Assembly (NCBI RefSeq): GCF_900172225.1
Contig: NZ_FWFO01000002.1
Span: 62,001-126,000 of the forward strand
Origin: Falsiruegeria litorea R37
GTDB taxonomy: Bacteria; Pseudomonadota; Alphaproteobacteria; Rhodobacterales; Rhodobacteraceae
Reading direction: 5' to 3'
DNA: 64,000 bases
The translations under genes were made by a program, and so were the position numbers. Of the stretch, positions 1 to 9,249 are shown piece after piece (position 1 is the first letter of the stretch; each line of letters begins with the position of its first letter). A model generated the notes under the pieces. That model was not told the origin of the DNA and did no database searches. It saw nothing but the letters and a program-made list of their open reading frames with translations.

Positions 1-1035
1 GAAAATCGCCCCGAACAGCGCATTCCCCGCAATTCGCCTGCTTTGTTCAATCTGGGTGCGGCTGAGTTCACGACGTTTTTTCACGATGGCCGGTTGGAAC
101 TGGACGAAACCCGCCCCTCGGGCATTCGGACGCCACTGGGAACCGAGATGGAGCAAGGGTTTGCGTCGGTCTTAAGCGCGCAAACGATGTTTCCGGTGCT
201 CTCGGGTGATGAGATGGCGGGGCACTATTCCGAAAATGACGTGGCTCAGGCCGTGCGGCAGGGGTTTCTGACCGGTCCCGGTGGGGCCTGGGATATTCTG
301 TCGAAACGGGTCGAGGCGTTGCCAGACTACCGAGCGCGCTTTGATCTGGTGATCGGAGAGAGACCTATAGCGTTCACTGACATATCGAACATGATTGCGG
401 CCTTCATTGCGTTTGAATGGCGCGCTGACGACAGCCCGTTTGACCGGTATCTGCGTGGAGAAGAGACGTTGAATGCGGCCAAGCTGCGCGGGATGGCACT
501 CTTCTATGGCGAGGCAGGCTGTGCTTCGTGCCACTCTGGTCGGTTTCAGACGGATCACGGGTTCCATGCCATCGCCATGCCGCAGATCGGTCCGGGCAAG
601 GCGGCTCGGTTCGAACGGCACAACCGCGATGTCGGTCGGATGCGGGTGACTGGCAAAGCCGAGGATGCTTTCGCCTTTCGCACACCATCCTTGCGGAATG
701 TAGCGGAGACCGCGCCTTATGGACATTCGGGGGCCTATGCCTCGTTAGAGGGGGTGATCCGACATCATTTGGACCCGGTCCAAAGCTTGCGTTCCTACAG
801 GGCAGAGCTAGCGCCGCTGCCGGGGGAACAGTTCGAGACGGATTTTGCATTGATGACCATCGACCGAGAGGTGGACGACATTGCAAGCGCCAATGCTCTG
901 CCTCCACAGCATCTGTCAGAGGAACAGGTCGCCGATCTGATAGCCTTTCTTGGGACCTTGACCGACCAGACGGCTTTGAAGGGGCGCCTGGGCGTGCCCG
1001 ATCAAGTACCCAGCGGGCTGACCGTCGAGAGATAA
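1..1035 (+). CDS. MauG/cytochrome c peroxidase-like di-heme protein, 5' partial
   Basis: The frame is open from base 1, so the gene begins before the window; 344 residues are visible. A c-type heme motif CASCH lies at bases 520-534. It is preceded by the family's FFHDGR stretch (bases 76-93) and followed by FRTPSLRNV and YGHSGAY, which are typical of the C-terminal heme domain of MauG/bacterial CCP proteins. The N-terminal heme domain and any signal peptide should be upstream. Family members are periplasmic and reduce hydrogen peroxide or oxidise a protein or small partner; the substrate here is unknown. The stop is 2 bases from the stop of the convergent FG-GAP gene, so no separate terminator fits between them. 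A TTG at base 43 is in frame but lies inside the conserved domain, so I do not take it as the start. Confidence 0.85.
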   Translation, partial: ENRPEQRIPRNSPALFNLGAAEFTTFFHDGRLELDETRPSGIRTPLGTEMEQGFASVLSAQTMFPVLSGDEMAGHYSENDVAQAVRQGFLTGPGGAWDILSKRVEALPDYRARFDLVIGERPIAFTDISNMIAAFIAFEWRADDSPFDRYLRGEETLNAAKLRGMALFYGEAGCASCHSGRFQTDHGFHAIAMPQIGPGKAARFERHNRDVGRMRVTGKAEDAFAFRTPSLRNVAETAPYGHSGAYASLEGVIRHHLDPVQSLRSYRAELAPLPGEQFETDFALMTIDREVDDIASANALPPQHLSEEQVADLIAFLGTLTDQTALKGRLGVPDQVPSGLTVER

Positions 1036-1037
1036 GC

Positions 1038-2585
1038 CTAGTTCGAGACCAAGAGATCGTTGCCCGCTCGGTTGAATGTTAGGGATTGGTTGGGCATCAC
1101 TTCGATGACATTACTGATTGTCCCGTCCGGCCAAGTCACGCGGACAAAGGCAGTGTTTGCCTTACCCAACCCAAAATGTTCGAATCCGGCGCTGCCGCCA
1201 GCATGTCCGCCCCCGCGTGTGATTTCGCGTGCCATCCAGAAACCAGAGGCAAGGTCGGTTGAAACCTCGATCCAGCTGCCCACGCCATTGCGATTTGGCC
1301 CGGGTTGGGTGATCGAAAGCGCCAGCCATGCGCCAGTGTTCTGGCTGGTGTTCTGCCAAACCTCTAACGGTGCCCGGCGATTGACAACGGCGATGTCCAA
1401 CAAGCCGTCAGCGTTCAAATCCACCATTGCAGCGCCGCGCCCGCGGTGCAGACTGTCCAGCCCTGCAAGGTCTCCGGCTTCGCTGAATGTGCCATCCGAA
1501 TTTTGAATCAACAAATTGTTTGGGTCATCCATGGCACTGCCGGGCATTTGTTCGACATTGCCCTTGGAGATGAAAACGTCATCCAATCCATCATTCTGCA
1601 CGTCGCCAAATGCCACGTGCCAACCGGTTGAGGGCCGTCCGTCACCACCGCTGTAGGGACGATGCGCGGTGGTGCCCAGAGTGTAGGGGACATCCTCGAA
1701 CCGGGGTCCGGGACCTGTCAGCCGTTGCAAGCGTTGATCGCCCATCGAGGTCAGGAAAACCTCTTGCTGTCCGTCGTGATCCAAGTCGCGCGCTGCGATC
1801 CCCATTCCCCAGAGCTTGTGATCCTGCCAACCATCGCTTTCATCATAAAGGCGCAAGTCAGGCGACAATCGCCAAAGCTGCTCGGCCCCACCGTCGACAT
1901 AATAGTGCCGGTCGTTACTGATCCGCAGGTCGGTTTGTCCGGTGCGTCCCCAATCGCTGAACAACATGGACAAGGGGCAGTATCCTGGTTCCAGTACGGT
2001 GGGATGGGCGTAACGTGTCGCGTCGGGACGGTAGAGAAGATTGATGTCGCAAGCTCGAAACGGTCCGTCCGGGTCGGAGCGGTCCACATAGTTGCCAAAG
2101 GCAAGCGTCGGAAGGCTTTGCTCAATCTCCCATGTGGCAGAAAACGCGGTGGTCCAGCGCTCGTCACTGCGGAAATCCAGCTCGGTAAAAGGAGCAAAGC
2201 TGCAATCGGGGCCGCCTTTGAGCAACCTGTTCTGGCCAACCCGCAGCAGCACCAAGTCCATCTGGCCATCTGCATCGATGTCCAGTGGATAGGCACCGAT
2301 CACGCCAGTCTGGCGCAAACTGTCGGGCGTGTCTGCGTCAAACTGGATCGCGCCACCAGCAGAGCTTGTGTTGCGCAAAAGCAGGGCAGGGGCCTGACCG
2401 CCGGCGGCAAACAGTTCGGGCAGATGATCGTCGTTGCAGTCGAAACTGGCCAGCCCGCCCCCCACAAAATGCTCCCAGCCCCCGGTGTATTGATGTTCGG
2501 GCATCTTCACCGGTGTGAAAGTAATGTCAGCGGTCGCGGTCGACGCGATCAGGGGCAGGAGCAGGGACAGTACCTCACGCGGCAT
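1038..2585 (-). CDS. CRTAC1-like secreted FG-GAP/VCBS repeat protein with ASPIC/UnbV domain
   Basis: 515 residues. A hydrophobic N-terminus ending in TATA-DIT looks like a cleavable signal peptide (about residues 1-19). At least five calcium-binding-like FG-GAP/VCBS motifs follow, for example DIDADGQMDLVLL, DLDHDGQQEVFLT, DVQNDGLDDVFIS and DLNADGLLDIAVV, suggesting a beta-propeller. The C-terminal part (about residues 420-500, with GVGSWIEV, GGGHAGGSAGFEHFGLG and VRVTWPDGT) matches the ASPIC/UnbV domain found at the end of CRTAC1-family proteins. Its role is unknown; such proteins are extracellular or periplasmic. Its start overlaps the last 11 bases of the upstream ROK regulator, so the two are probably cotranscribed and translationally coupled, which is an odd pairing. 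It is convergent with a di-heme peroxidase-like gene. Confidence 0.85.
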   Translation of the reverse strand: MPREVLSLLLPLIASTATADITFTPVKMPEHQYTGGWEHFVGGGLASFDCNDDHLPELFAAGGQAPALLLRNTSSAGGAIQFDADTPDSLRQTGVIGAYPLDIDADGQMDLVLLRVGQNRLLKGGPDCSFAPFTELDFRSDERWTTAFSATWEIEQSLPTLAFGNYVDRSDPDGPFRACDINLLYRPDATRYAHPTVLEPGYCPLSMLFSDWGRTGQTDLRISNDRHYYVDGGAEQLWRLSPDLRLYDESDGWQDHKLWGMGIAARDLDHDGQQEVFLTSMGDQRLQRLTGPGPRFEDVPYTLGTTAHRPYSGGDGRPSTGWHVAFGDVQNDGLDDVFISKGNVEQMPGSAMDDPNNLLIQNSDGTFSEAGDLAGLDSLHRGRGAAMVDLNADGLLDIAVVNRRAPLEVWQNTSQNTGAWLALSITQPGPNRNGVGSWIEVSTDLASGFWMAREITRGGGHAGGSAGFEHFGLGKANTAFVRVTWPDGTISNVIEVMPNQSLTFNRAGNDLLVSN

Positions 2586-3861
2586 GGTCGCTCATCTTTT
2601 CCAATGCAAGGTCCGAGACGCGATCAAGCGCATAGGCCGCCCCGCCTTTGGCCCACATCAAATCACCCCATTTGTGCACCACCACCTCGGGCGGGTCGCG
2701 GTCCACCCGGATGATGGACTTGCGCATCGCATCGATCACCGCTTCCTCGTACAAGTGGTCGAACTGCATCTGTTCGCCAGCCAAAATAATCAACGCCGGG
2801 TCAAAGATGTTGGCCAGATTGGCTAGCCCCATGGCAAAATACTGCCCGGCCCGGTCTACGACACTGCGTGCGGTCGGATCGTCGTTGCGGGCCGCGGTCA
2901 GAAGCGTTTCGATCCGCTGTGCGGGATCTGCTGAAACGTCCACGTCCGGTGTCAGCGTGGCTTCGCGCAGCAGGGCGTAATCGGCCACATAGGCTTCAAG
3001 ACATCCACGCTGGCCACAGCGGCACAGGGCCCCGTTGAGATGGACCTTGGTGTGTCCAAACTCGGCCCCGCATCCACGTGTGCCGCGATAGAGTTCGCCG
3101 TCGATCATCAGGCCAAGACCCACGCCGCTTTCGATAGTTACCACCAGAAAGTCTGGCATCCCGCGGGCTAGGCCAAAGCTGTATTCGGCAAAGGCCACCA
3201 GATTGGCGTCGTTGTCGACAAAGGCGGGCAGGCCAAGGTGTTGACTGGCCAGTTTACCGAACTCGACGTTGCGCTCGTTCAGAGAGGGTGACCAATAGAC
3301 AAAGCCGTTGCTGGCTTCGACGACACCGGCGATCCCGATGCCCACACCCGAGACCTGTTCCAAGGAATGGCCTGCAGCTTGTGCCAATTCACTGACGGTC
3401 TGCGCAATTAATGCGGCAAGGGCATCGGGCGATTGCACGCTTTGATCCATATCGTTTTCGATGCCGTGCAGCTGTCTCCCTTCGAAATCGATGAGCACCA
3501 GGGACAATTTCAAATGCGAGATTTTCACACCCGCCACCAAATGTGCCGAGCCGCGAATCTTTAGATCAACCCGAGGCCGCCCTCTCCGGGAATCTGTCCC
3601 GCCATCTTCACGGGTGACCTCTTCAATCAAGCCGCGCTGAAGCAACTCAGCCGTGATCGTCGTCACGGTTGCACGGCTGATGCCGGTCTTTTCGGACAGT
3701 TCGATCCGGGGGATCCGGCCCGCTTTACGGATCTCTGACAATAGGACGCGGCGGCCATATTTTCTTTGCAAAACAGCTATTTGTTCGTCTCCTTCCGGGT
3801 TTTGTTGAAGCGGTGTGTTCAAAAATTGTCGCTGATCCCCTCGTCTGATCGTGCCAGCCAC
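2575..3861 (-). CDS. ROK-family (NagC/XylR-type) transcriptional repressor
   Basis: 428 residues. A winged helix-turn-helix occupies about residues 38-85 (IELSEKTGISRATVTTITA), followed by a ROK sugar-kinase-like domain. The ROK signature region holds ESGVGLGLMIDGELYRGTRG and the zinc-site motif CRCGQRGCLE. ROK repressors lose DNA binding when their sugar ligand occupies the kinase-like fold. The gene is divergent from the xylFHG-glk cluster, with a perfect palindrome between the two starts, so it very likely controls that cluster and itself. Ligand candidates are xylose, glucose or a related sugar. A downstream ATG (LLSEIRKAGR region) is unlikely because it would cut the DNA-binding domain. 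Confidence 0.92.
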   Translation of the reverse strand: MAGTIRRGDQRQFLNTPLQQNPEGDEQIAVLQRKYGRRVLLSEIRKAGRIPRIELSEKTGISRATVTTITAELLQRGLIEEVTREDGGTDSRRGRPRVDLKIRGSAHLVAGVKISHLKLSLVLIDFEGRQLHGIENDMDQSVQSPDALAALIAQTVSELAQAAGHSLEQVSGVGIGIAGVVEASNGFVYWSPSLNERNVEFGKLASQHLGLPAFVDNDANLVAFAEYSFGLARGMPDFLVVTIESGVGLGLMIDGELYRGTRGCGAEFGHTKVHLNGALCRCGQRGCLEAYVADYALLREATLTPDVDVSADPAQRIETLLTAARNDDPTARSVVDRAGQYFAMGLANLANIFDPALIILAGEQMQFDHLYEEAVIDAMRKSIIRVDRDPPEVVVHKWGDLMWAKGGAAYALDRVSDLALEKMSDHAA

Positions 3862-3886
3862 CGAAGATTTTTCCCAGCCTATTCAA

Positions 3887-3909
3887 TTTAATTTGATTTT
3901 CAAATTAAA
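3887..3909. promoter_or_regulatory. Palindromic operator, probable ROK repressor site
   Basis: TTTAATTTGA (3887-3896), three Ts, then TCAAATTAAA (3900-3909): two perfect 10-base arms in an AT-rich island of a GC-rich region. It lies between the divergent ROK repressor (start 3861) and xylF (start 3985). The layout TTAATTTG-N-CAAATTAA resembles operators of XylR-type ROK repressors. A weaker pair, TTGTTG (3921) and CAACAA (3940), lies closer to xylF. Binding by the neighbouring repressor is inferred. Confidence 0.7.
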
Positions 3910-3984
3910 ATACATCACGATTGTTGAACAGGCCATGCACAACAAGCACAACAGCGCAGGGCCTATTTTGTTTGGGAGGACAAC

Positions 3985-5013
3985 ATGAAATTCTTTGCAA
4001 CCGCGACGGCCGTCGTCGCCGGCGCAATCATGAGCACCGCAGCCTGGGCTGACGACATTGTCATCGGCGTCAGTTGGTCGAATTTCCAAGAAGAGCGTTG
4101 GAAGACCGACGAGGCGGCGATCAAGGCGGAATTGGATGCCAAGGGTGCTCAATATATCTCGGCAGACGCGCAAAGCTCGTCGGCCAAGCAACTGTCGGAC
4201 GTGGAAAGCCTGATTGCGCAAGGTGCAACCGCGCTGATCATTTTGGCCCAGGACGCTCAGGCCATCGGCCCGGCGGTTCAGGCCGCAGCGGACGAGGGGA
4301 TCCCGGTTATTGGCTATGACCGTCTGATCGAAGATCCGCGTGCCTTTTATCTGACTTTCGACAACGTCGAAGTCGGCCGTATGCAGGCCCGCGCCGTGTT
4401 CGAGGCGATGCCCAAGGGGCGCTATGTCATGATCAAGGGCTCGCCCACTGACCCCAACGCAGATTTCCTGCGGGGTGGTCAGCAGGAGGTGCTGCAAGAT
4501 GCCATCGACAAGGGTGATATTACCATCGTGGCCGAGGCCTATACCGATGGTTGGCTGCCCGCCAATGCGCAGCGCAACATGGAACAGATCCTGACTGCGC
4601 AAGACAACGGCGTCGATGCGGTTGTGGCGTCGAACGACGGCACGGCCGGCGGGGTCGTGGCCGCACTGACCGCGCAAGGCATGGAGGGTATTCCGGTTTC
4701 AGGTCAGGATGGTGATCATGCCGCTTTGAACCGCGTGGCCAAGGGGACACAGACGGTTTCGGTGTGGAAAGACGCCCGCGAACTTGGCAAGGCAGCAGCG
4801 CGCATAGCTGTTTCACTGGCCGAAGGAACCAAGATGAATGCCATTGGTGGCGCAGATGACTGGACCTCGCCCGGGGGCACCAAGATGAGTGCCGTCTTCC
4901 TGGCGCCGCTTCCCGTGACCAAGCAGAACCTGTCAGATGTCGTCGATGCAGGCTGGATCACCAAAGAAGCACTGTGCCAGGGCGTGACCGCAGGTCCGAC
5001 GCCGTGCAATTGA
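3985..5013 (+). CDS. xylF: Xylose-type sugar ABC transporter, periplasmic binding protein
   Basis: 342 residues, close to E. coli XylF (about 330). The start is set by GGGAGGA just upstream and by a clear signal peptide (MKFFATATAVVAGAIMS..AWA, cleavage about residue 22). The mature part is a type I periplasmic sugar-binding fold; DIVIGVSW, ARAFYLTFDNVEVGRMQA-like and VVASNDGTAGG segments are typical of XylF/RbsB-type proteins. It should capture an aldose in the periplasm and deliver it to XylH/XylG. First gene of the xylF-xylH-xylG-glk-oxidoreductase cluster. Xylose is the usual ligand of the family; glucose is also plausible because a glucokinase follows. Confidence 0.9.
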   Translation: MKFFATATAVVAGAIMSTAAWADDIVIGVSWSNFQEERWKTDEAAIKAELDAKGAQYISADAQSSSAKQLSDVESLIAQGATALIILAQDAQAIGPAVQAAADEGIPVIGYDRLIEDPRAFYLTFDNVEVGRMQARAVFEAMPKGRYVMIKGSPTDPNADFLRGGQQEVLQDAIDKGDITIVAEAYTDGWLPANAQRNMEQILTAQDNGVDAVVASNDGTAGGVVAALTAQGMEGIPVSGQDGDHAALNRVAKGTQTVSVWKDARELGKAAARIAVSLAEGTKMNAIGGADDWTSPGGTKMSAVFLAPLPVTKQNLSDVVDAGWITKEALCQGVTAGPTPCN

Positions 5014-5084
5014 GCTGAGCCAAAGAAACGGCCGTCTTCCGGGGTTTTCGCCCTGGGAGATGGCAAATTAAGGCAGGATCTCTA

Positions 5085-6395
5085 ATGACCCAATCCGAAG
5101 CGGAACTGTCACCCGCGCGCCCGCCAGCTGCTCCGAAGAAGAACATCGTACAAACGCTGGAACTGGATTTGCGGCTTTTGGGCATGATCGGCGCGTTTGC
5201 TGTGTTGTGCATCGGGTTTGACTTGGTCACCGGCGGGCGGTTTCTGACACCGCGAAATATCTTCAACCTGACGATCCAGACCGTATCCGTTGCGATCATG
5301 GCAACCGGAATGGTGTTTGTCATCGTCACCCGTCACATCGACTTGAGCGTGGGTGCGCTGCTGGCCACATGCTCGGCCGTGATGGCGATGACGCAGACAC
5401 AGTTTCTGCCCAACGTTCTCGGGCTTGGCCTGGGTCATCCGCTGATCCCCTGGATTTCGATCGCTGTTGGCCTTCTGGTCGGCACGCTCATTGGCGCGTT
5501 TCACGGCTGGATGATCGGTTACCTGGCCATCCCGGCCTTTATCGTGACGCTTGGGGGGCTTTTGGTCTGGCGCAATGTGGGTTGGTATCTGACCAGCGGC
5601 AAGACCATCGGCCCGCTGGATCCGACCTTTCAAAAGTTCGGTGGCATCAATGGAACCTTGGGTGCAACCGGATCCTGGGTTCTGGGCCTGCTGGCTGTGG
5701 CGGGAGCCCTTTACGGCCTTTGGGCCAGCCGCCGGAACAAGATCAAGCATGGCTTTTCTGTCAAACCAATGTGGGCCGAAGGCATTCTGGCCTCCATCAT
5801 CACCTCTGCCATCCTGGGTTTTGTTGCCATTCTGAACGCATATGAGGTGCCGACCCGCAAGCTGCAGCGCATGTTTGAAGCGCGTGGTGAGGTCATGCCA
5901 GAGGGGTTCACACAATCCTATGGCATCCCGATTTCGGTTTTGCTGCTGATCTTCATCGCGATCGCAATGACCATCCTTGCCAAGCGCACCCGACTGGGAC
6001 GCTATATCTTTGCCACCGGGGGCAACCCGGACGCGGCAGAGCTGTCGGGGATCAACACGCGCTGGCTGACGGTCAAGATATTTGCCCTGATGGGCGCATT
6101 GTGCGCGGTTTCCGCAGTGGTGGCCTCGGCCCGGCTGACCAATCACTCCAATGACATCGGCACGCTGGACGAGTTGCGCGTGATCGCGGCAGCCGTTATC
6201 GGCGGTACGGCGCTGGCCGGTGGCTTGGGCACCATTCACGGCGCCATCCTGGGGGCGCTGATCATGCAGTCGCTGCAATCAGGTATGGCGATGGTTGGCG
6301 TCGATGCGCCGCTGCAGAACATCGTCGTGGGCGCGGTCCTGGTGCTGGCTGTTCTGATCGACATCATCTATCGCAAGAAGACGGGAGAGAGCTGA
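5085..6395 (+). CDS. xylH: Xylose-type sugar ABC transporter, permease
   Basis: 436 residues, strongly hydrophobic with roughly ten membrane segments; BPD_transp_2 (RbsC/XylH) family. Conserved stretches include [14 protein letters not shown] near the N-terminal third and [21 protein letters not shown] near the end. It is longer than E. coli XylH (393); the extra length is an N-terminal cytosolic leader and a hydrophilic segment around residues 215-265. It forms the inner-membrane channel for the sugar delivered by XylF. The stop overlaps the xylG start by one base (TGATG), so the two are translationally coupled. Confidence 0.9.
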   Translation: MTQSEAELSPARPPAAPKKNIVQTLELDLRLLGMIGAFAVLCIGFDLVTGGRFLTPRNIFNLTIQTVSVAIMATGMVFVIVTRHIDLSVGALLATCSAVMAMTQTQFLPNVLGLGLGHPLIPWISIAVGLLVGTLIGAFHGWMIGYLAIPAFIVTLGGLLVWRNVGWYLTSGKTIGPLDPTFQKFGGINGTLGATGSWVLGLLAVAGALYGLWASRRNKIKHGFSVKPMWAEGILASIITSAILGFVAILNAYEVPTRKLQRMFEARGEVMPEGFTQSYGIPISVLLLIFIAIAMTILAKRTRLGRYIFATGGNPDAAELSGINTRWLTVKIFALMGALCAVSAVVASARLTNHSNDIGTLDELRVIAAAVIGGTALAGGLGTIHGAILGALIMQSLQSGMAMVGVDAPLQNIVVGAVLVLAVLIDIIYRKKTGES

Positions 6396-7174
6396 TGGCC
6401 AAATCCGACATCAACCGCGATCAGACTCCGCTGGTCGAAATGCGCGACATCTGCATCTCATTCGGCGGTGTCCATGCCGTCGATCACGTCAGCGTCGACC
6501 TCTATCCGGGCGAGGTCGTGGGCCTCTTGGGTCACAACGGTGCGGGCAAATCCACGCTGATCAAAATCCTGTCGGGCGCGTATCAAGGCGACAGCGGCGA
6601 GATCCTGATCAATGGTGAAAAGGTTGAGATCAACAACCCCCGCGATGCCCGCGCTCACAAGATCGAGACGATCTATCAGACGCTGGCGCTGGCCGACAAT
6701 CTGGATGCCGCCAGCAACCTGTTTCTGGGGCGTGAACTGGTCACCTCTCTCGGGTTGGTCGACGATGACGCGATGGAATCCGAATGTCGCAAGATCATGG
6801 GGCGGCTCAACCCGAACTTCAAAAAGTTCGCGGAACCCGTTTCGGCGCTTTCGGGCGGGCAGCGCCAATCGGTGGCGATCGCGCGTGCAGTCTATTTCGA
6901 TGCGCGCATCCTGATCATGGATGAACCAACTGCTGCTCTGGGCCCGCATGAAACTCAGATGGTTTCCGAGTTGATTCAGCAGCTGAAAGCGGAAGGCATC
7001 GGCATCTTTCTGATCAGCCATGATATCCACGATGTGATGGATCTGTGCGACCGAGCCAGTGTGATGAAGAATGGAAAACTGGTTGGCACCGTCGATGTGG
7101 ATGATGTCACCGATGACGACCTTTTGGGTATGATCATTCTGGGTAAGACCCCCGGTTCCAGCGAGGCGGAATGA
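6395..7174 (+). CDS. xylG: Xylose-type sugar ABC transporter, ATP-binding protein (single ATPase domain)
   Basis: 259 residues. Walker [10 protein letters not shown] (residues 46-54), ABC signature LSGGQRQS (about 151-158), Walker [12 protein letters not shown] (about 171-181) and a switch histidine in LISHDIHD. It powers uptake through XylH. E. coli XylG is a fused double ATPase of about 510 residues; this is a single-domain version that must act as a homodimer, as is common in alphaproteobacterial XylG-like proteins. Ten bases separate it from the glucokinase gene. Confidence 0.9.
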   Translation: MAKSDINRDQTPLVEMRDICISFGGVHAVDHVSVDLYPGEVVGLLGHNGAGKSTLIKILSGAYQGDSGEILINGEKVEINNPRDARAHKIETIYQTLALADNLDAASNLFLGRELVTSLGLVDDDAMESECRKIMGRLNPNFKKFAEPVSALSGGQRQSVAIARAVYFDARILIMDEPTAALGPHETQMVSELIQQLKAEGIGIFLISHDIHDVMDLCDRASVMKNGKLVGTVDVDDVTDDDLLGMIILGKTPGSSEAE

Positions 7175-7184
7175 GAGGCCAAGC

Positions 7185-8099
7185 ATGACTGTTCTTGTGG
7201 CAGATGTGGGCGGCACAAACACGCGCATCGGTCTGGCCGATGGTGGTGCTGTGACGCGGATCAGCCGGTACGAAAATGACGTCTACCCATCGTTCGACGC
7301 AGTGCTCACAGAATATGTGTCACAGCTGGAAGACGTCTCTTTTTCTGGCGCGGTGATCGCGGTGGCCGGTCCTGTGACGTCGGACCGGGCCAGTTTGACA
7401 AACAGGAATTGGCGCTTTGACAGCGGACGGTTGGCCGCGCTGCTTCCGGGGACCGGCAAAGTGCATTTGCTTAACGATCTGGCTGCACTTGGTCACGCCT
7501 TGCCGGATCTGGCCGAACAGCAAATTGCCACTCTGTTGGCCGGCTCTGGACAACAGATCAATACCCAGCAGTTGGTGGTCGGGGTGGGCACAGGCTTTAA
7601 CGTTTGCTTGTTGCGGGACGGCGTGGTGATGGCGGCCGAATTGGGCCATGCAAGCCTACCTTCCAATGTGCAAGCTGTCTTGGTTGCATCTTTGGGGCGA
7701 CGTGCCGAGATGTTCCCAACCAACGAGGCGATCTTGTCAGGGCGTGGGTTGTCTCGATTGCACAAAGCGATGACGGATACGGATATGGATGGCCCGTCCA
7801 TCATCAGTGCAACCGGGGTGAATGGGTGTGATGTCGCAACGGAGACCGTCAGTCTGTTTGCAAGAGTTTTGGGCTGTTTCACGCGTGAATTGGTGTTCCA
7901 GTACCTTCCGATGGGGGGCATCTACTTTGCCGGCGGAGCGGCCCGCGGCTTGCTTGGGTCGAATGCGCGACACGACTTTGCAGCGGCTTTCCTGCAGGAG
8001 GGAGCGTTTTACGAGCAAATGGCTCAGATCCCGGTTCATATGATTTCCGATGATCAGGCCGCCTTGACGGGCGCAGCCCGGTACTTGGGCGGGAGATAA
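7185..8099 (+). CDS. glk: Glucokinase (Glk family)
   Basis: 304 residues (E. coli Glk has 321). The N-terminal phosphate-binding motif [14 protein letters not shown], then [19 protein letters not shown] (catalytic Asp region) and GVGTGFNV match the bacterial hexokinase-like Glk family rather than the ROK kinases. It phosphorylates glucose to glucose 6-phosphate with ATP in the cytoplasm. Its position directly behind xylFHG suggests that the transporter also carries glucose or a glucose-yielding sugar. Preceded by an AGGCC-type weak ribosome site; 3 bases from the next gene. Confidence 0.9.
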   Translation: MTVLVADVGGTNTRIGLADGGAVTRISRYENDVYPSFDAVLTEYVSQLEDVSFSGAVIAVAGPVTSDRASLTNRNWRFDSGRLAALLPGTGKVHLLNDLAALGHALPDLAEQQIATLLAGSGQQINTQQLVVGVGTGFNVCLLRDGVVMAAELGHASLPSNVQAVLVASLGRRAEMFPTNEAILSGRGLSRLHKAMTDTDMDGPSIISATGVNGCDVATETVSLFARVLGCFTRELVFQYLPMGGIYFAGGAARGLLGSNARHDFAAAFLQEGAFYEQMAQIPVHMISDDQAALTGAARYLGGR

Positions 8100-8102
8100 A
8101 GG

Positions 8103-9080
8103 ATGAGCAGGTTGTTTCGTTGGGGATGCCTTTCAACGGCCAAGATTGCACGCGAACAAGTCTTGCCTGCGATCCTTCGCTCAGAGACAGGTGTGTTGCA
8201 TGCCATTTCAAGTCGGAATGCAGGCAAAGCCCAACTGTTTGCCGGCCGGTTCGGTGCTGCGCGCTGGTATGACAGCAATGAAGCGCTGCTGGCGGATCAG
8301 GATGTCGACGGCGTCTATATCCCACTTCCCACGTCACATCACACGGAATGGGCCATTCGCGCGGCTGAGGCCGGCAAGCATGTGCTGTGCGAAAAACCGA
8401 TTGCGTTGAAGGCCCCGGACATTGACCGGATCGCTGCGGCGGGGCGAGACAACAATGTTCTGATCTCCGAGGCCTATATGGTCTGGTATCATCCTCAGTG
8501 GCACAAGGTTCGCGAGTTGATAGAGGACGGTGCAATTGGGCGGTTAAGGCAGGTGACAGGCGGGTTTTCGTTTCACAACGTTGATCCAGCCAACACCCGC
8601 AATCAGTTGGAAGCCGGGGGCGGAGCCTTGCCCGACATTGGCGTCTACCCGATTATCACGACATTGATGAGCACAGGCGCCGAACCCCTGGGTGTCGAGG
8701 CGCAAGTCGAATACTCGCCGGAGTTCAAGACGGACATCTATGCACAGGCGGTTGTCAGATTCGCGGAGTTCAACCTGAGCTTTCACGTTTCGACCCAAAT
8801 GGCTTTGCATCAATCAATGCGGTTTCTGGGAGAATTTGGCTGGATCGACGTGCGTGCACCGTTCAATGCGGGTGCGTATGGCGCGGCCGAAGTGGTTTTG
8901 TACGATCAGCTCAACACCCGGCAGCAGATGTTTCGGTTCACCGGAGCCTGTCAGTACGAGTTGCAAGTGGAGGCATTTGCCCGCGCCTGTGCCGGGAACG
9001 GAACGGGTGTGGTGCCCTTGTCGCTGTCCCGTCAGGTGCAAGAGATCATCGATCAGATCTATGCAGCGGGTCAGTCCTAG
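8103..9080 (+). CDS. Gfo/Idh/MocA-family NAD(P)-dependent sugar oxidoreductase
   Basis: 325 residues. N-terminal Rossmann domain (WGCLSTAKIAREQVLPAI) with the family's EKPIAL motif at about residue 98; the lysine is the expected catalytic residue. The segment GGGALPDIGVYPI follows in the substrate domain. Relatives oxidise or reduce sugars, including NADP-dependent D-xylose and glucose dehydrogenases. Its place at the end of the sugar transporter cluster points to the transported sugar or a derivative as substrate, but the sequence does not decide which. It begins 3 bases after glk, and the transcript ends at a palindromic element. Confidence 0.85.
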   Translation: MSRLFRWGCLSTAKIAREQVLPAILRSETGVLHAISSRNAGKAQLFAGRFGAARWYDSNEALLADQDVDGVYIPLPTSHHTEWAIRAAEAGKHVLCEKPIALKAPDIDRIAAAGRDNNVLISEAYMVWYHPQWHKVRELIEDGAIGRLRQVTGGFSFHNVDPANTRNQLEAGGGALPDIGVYPIITTLMSTGAEPLGVEAQVEYSPEFKTDIYAQAVVRFAEFNLSFHVSTQMALHQSMRFLGEFGWIDVRAPFNAGAYGAAEVVLYDQLNTRQQMFRFTGACQYELQVEAFARACAGNGTGVVPLSLSRQVQEIIDQIYAAGQS

Positions 9081-9107
9081 CTACGGTAGGCACCCCCCAG
9101 ACTCGAA

Positions 9108-9245
9108 GCGCTCCCGCCCGTCGTCAATGCCCCTTGCGGGACATCTCCTCCCGTTGGGCCAGGCTCATGCGGGCAAAGCCCGCATGAGCCTGGCCCGCCC
9201 CTTCTTCGTGCCGTCCGCAGGACGCAAGGCCGACAGGCCGCGCAG
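9108..9245. repeat. Dispersed palindromic element, copy A (degenerate pair)
   Basis: Outer end GCTCCCGCCC (9110-9119), core CGTTGGGCC (9152-9160), then a perfect 19-base hairpin: GGGCCAGGCTCATGCGGGC (9156-9174), loop AAA, and its exact complement (9178-9196). A second, decayed half follows with a CGTCC-GCA-GGACG hairpin (9212-9224) and GCCGACAGGC (9229-9238), also seen in copy F. It fills the space between two convergent genes, so it may act as a two-way transcription stop. Confidence 0.85.
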
Positions 9246-9249
9246 CAGG

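Noticed and set aside
5109-6278. 389-residue minus-strand frame opposite xylH
   Set aside because: Low-complexity His/Gln/Arg composition typical of antisense to membrane protein genes.
9156-9196. 19-bp perfect hairpin as an ordinary terminator
   Set aside because: No T-run follows and the flanks match five other elements in the window, so I treat it as part of the repeat family; terminator activity may still exist.
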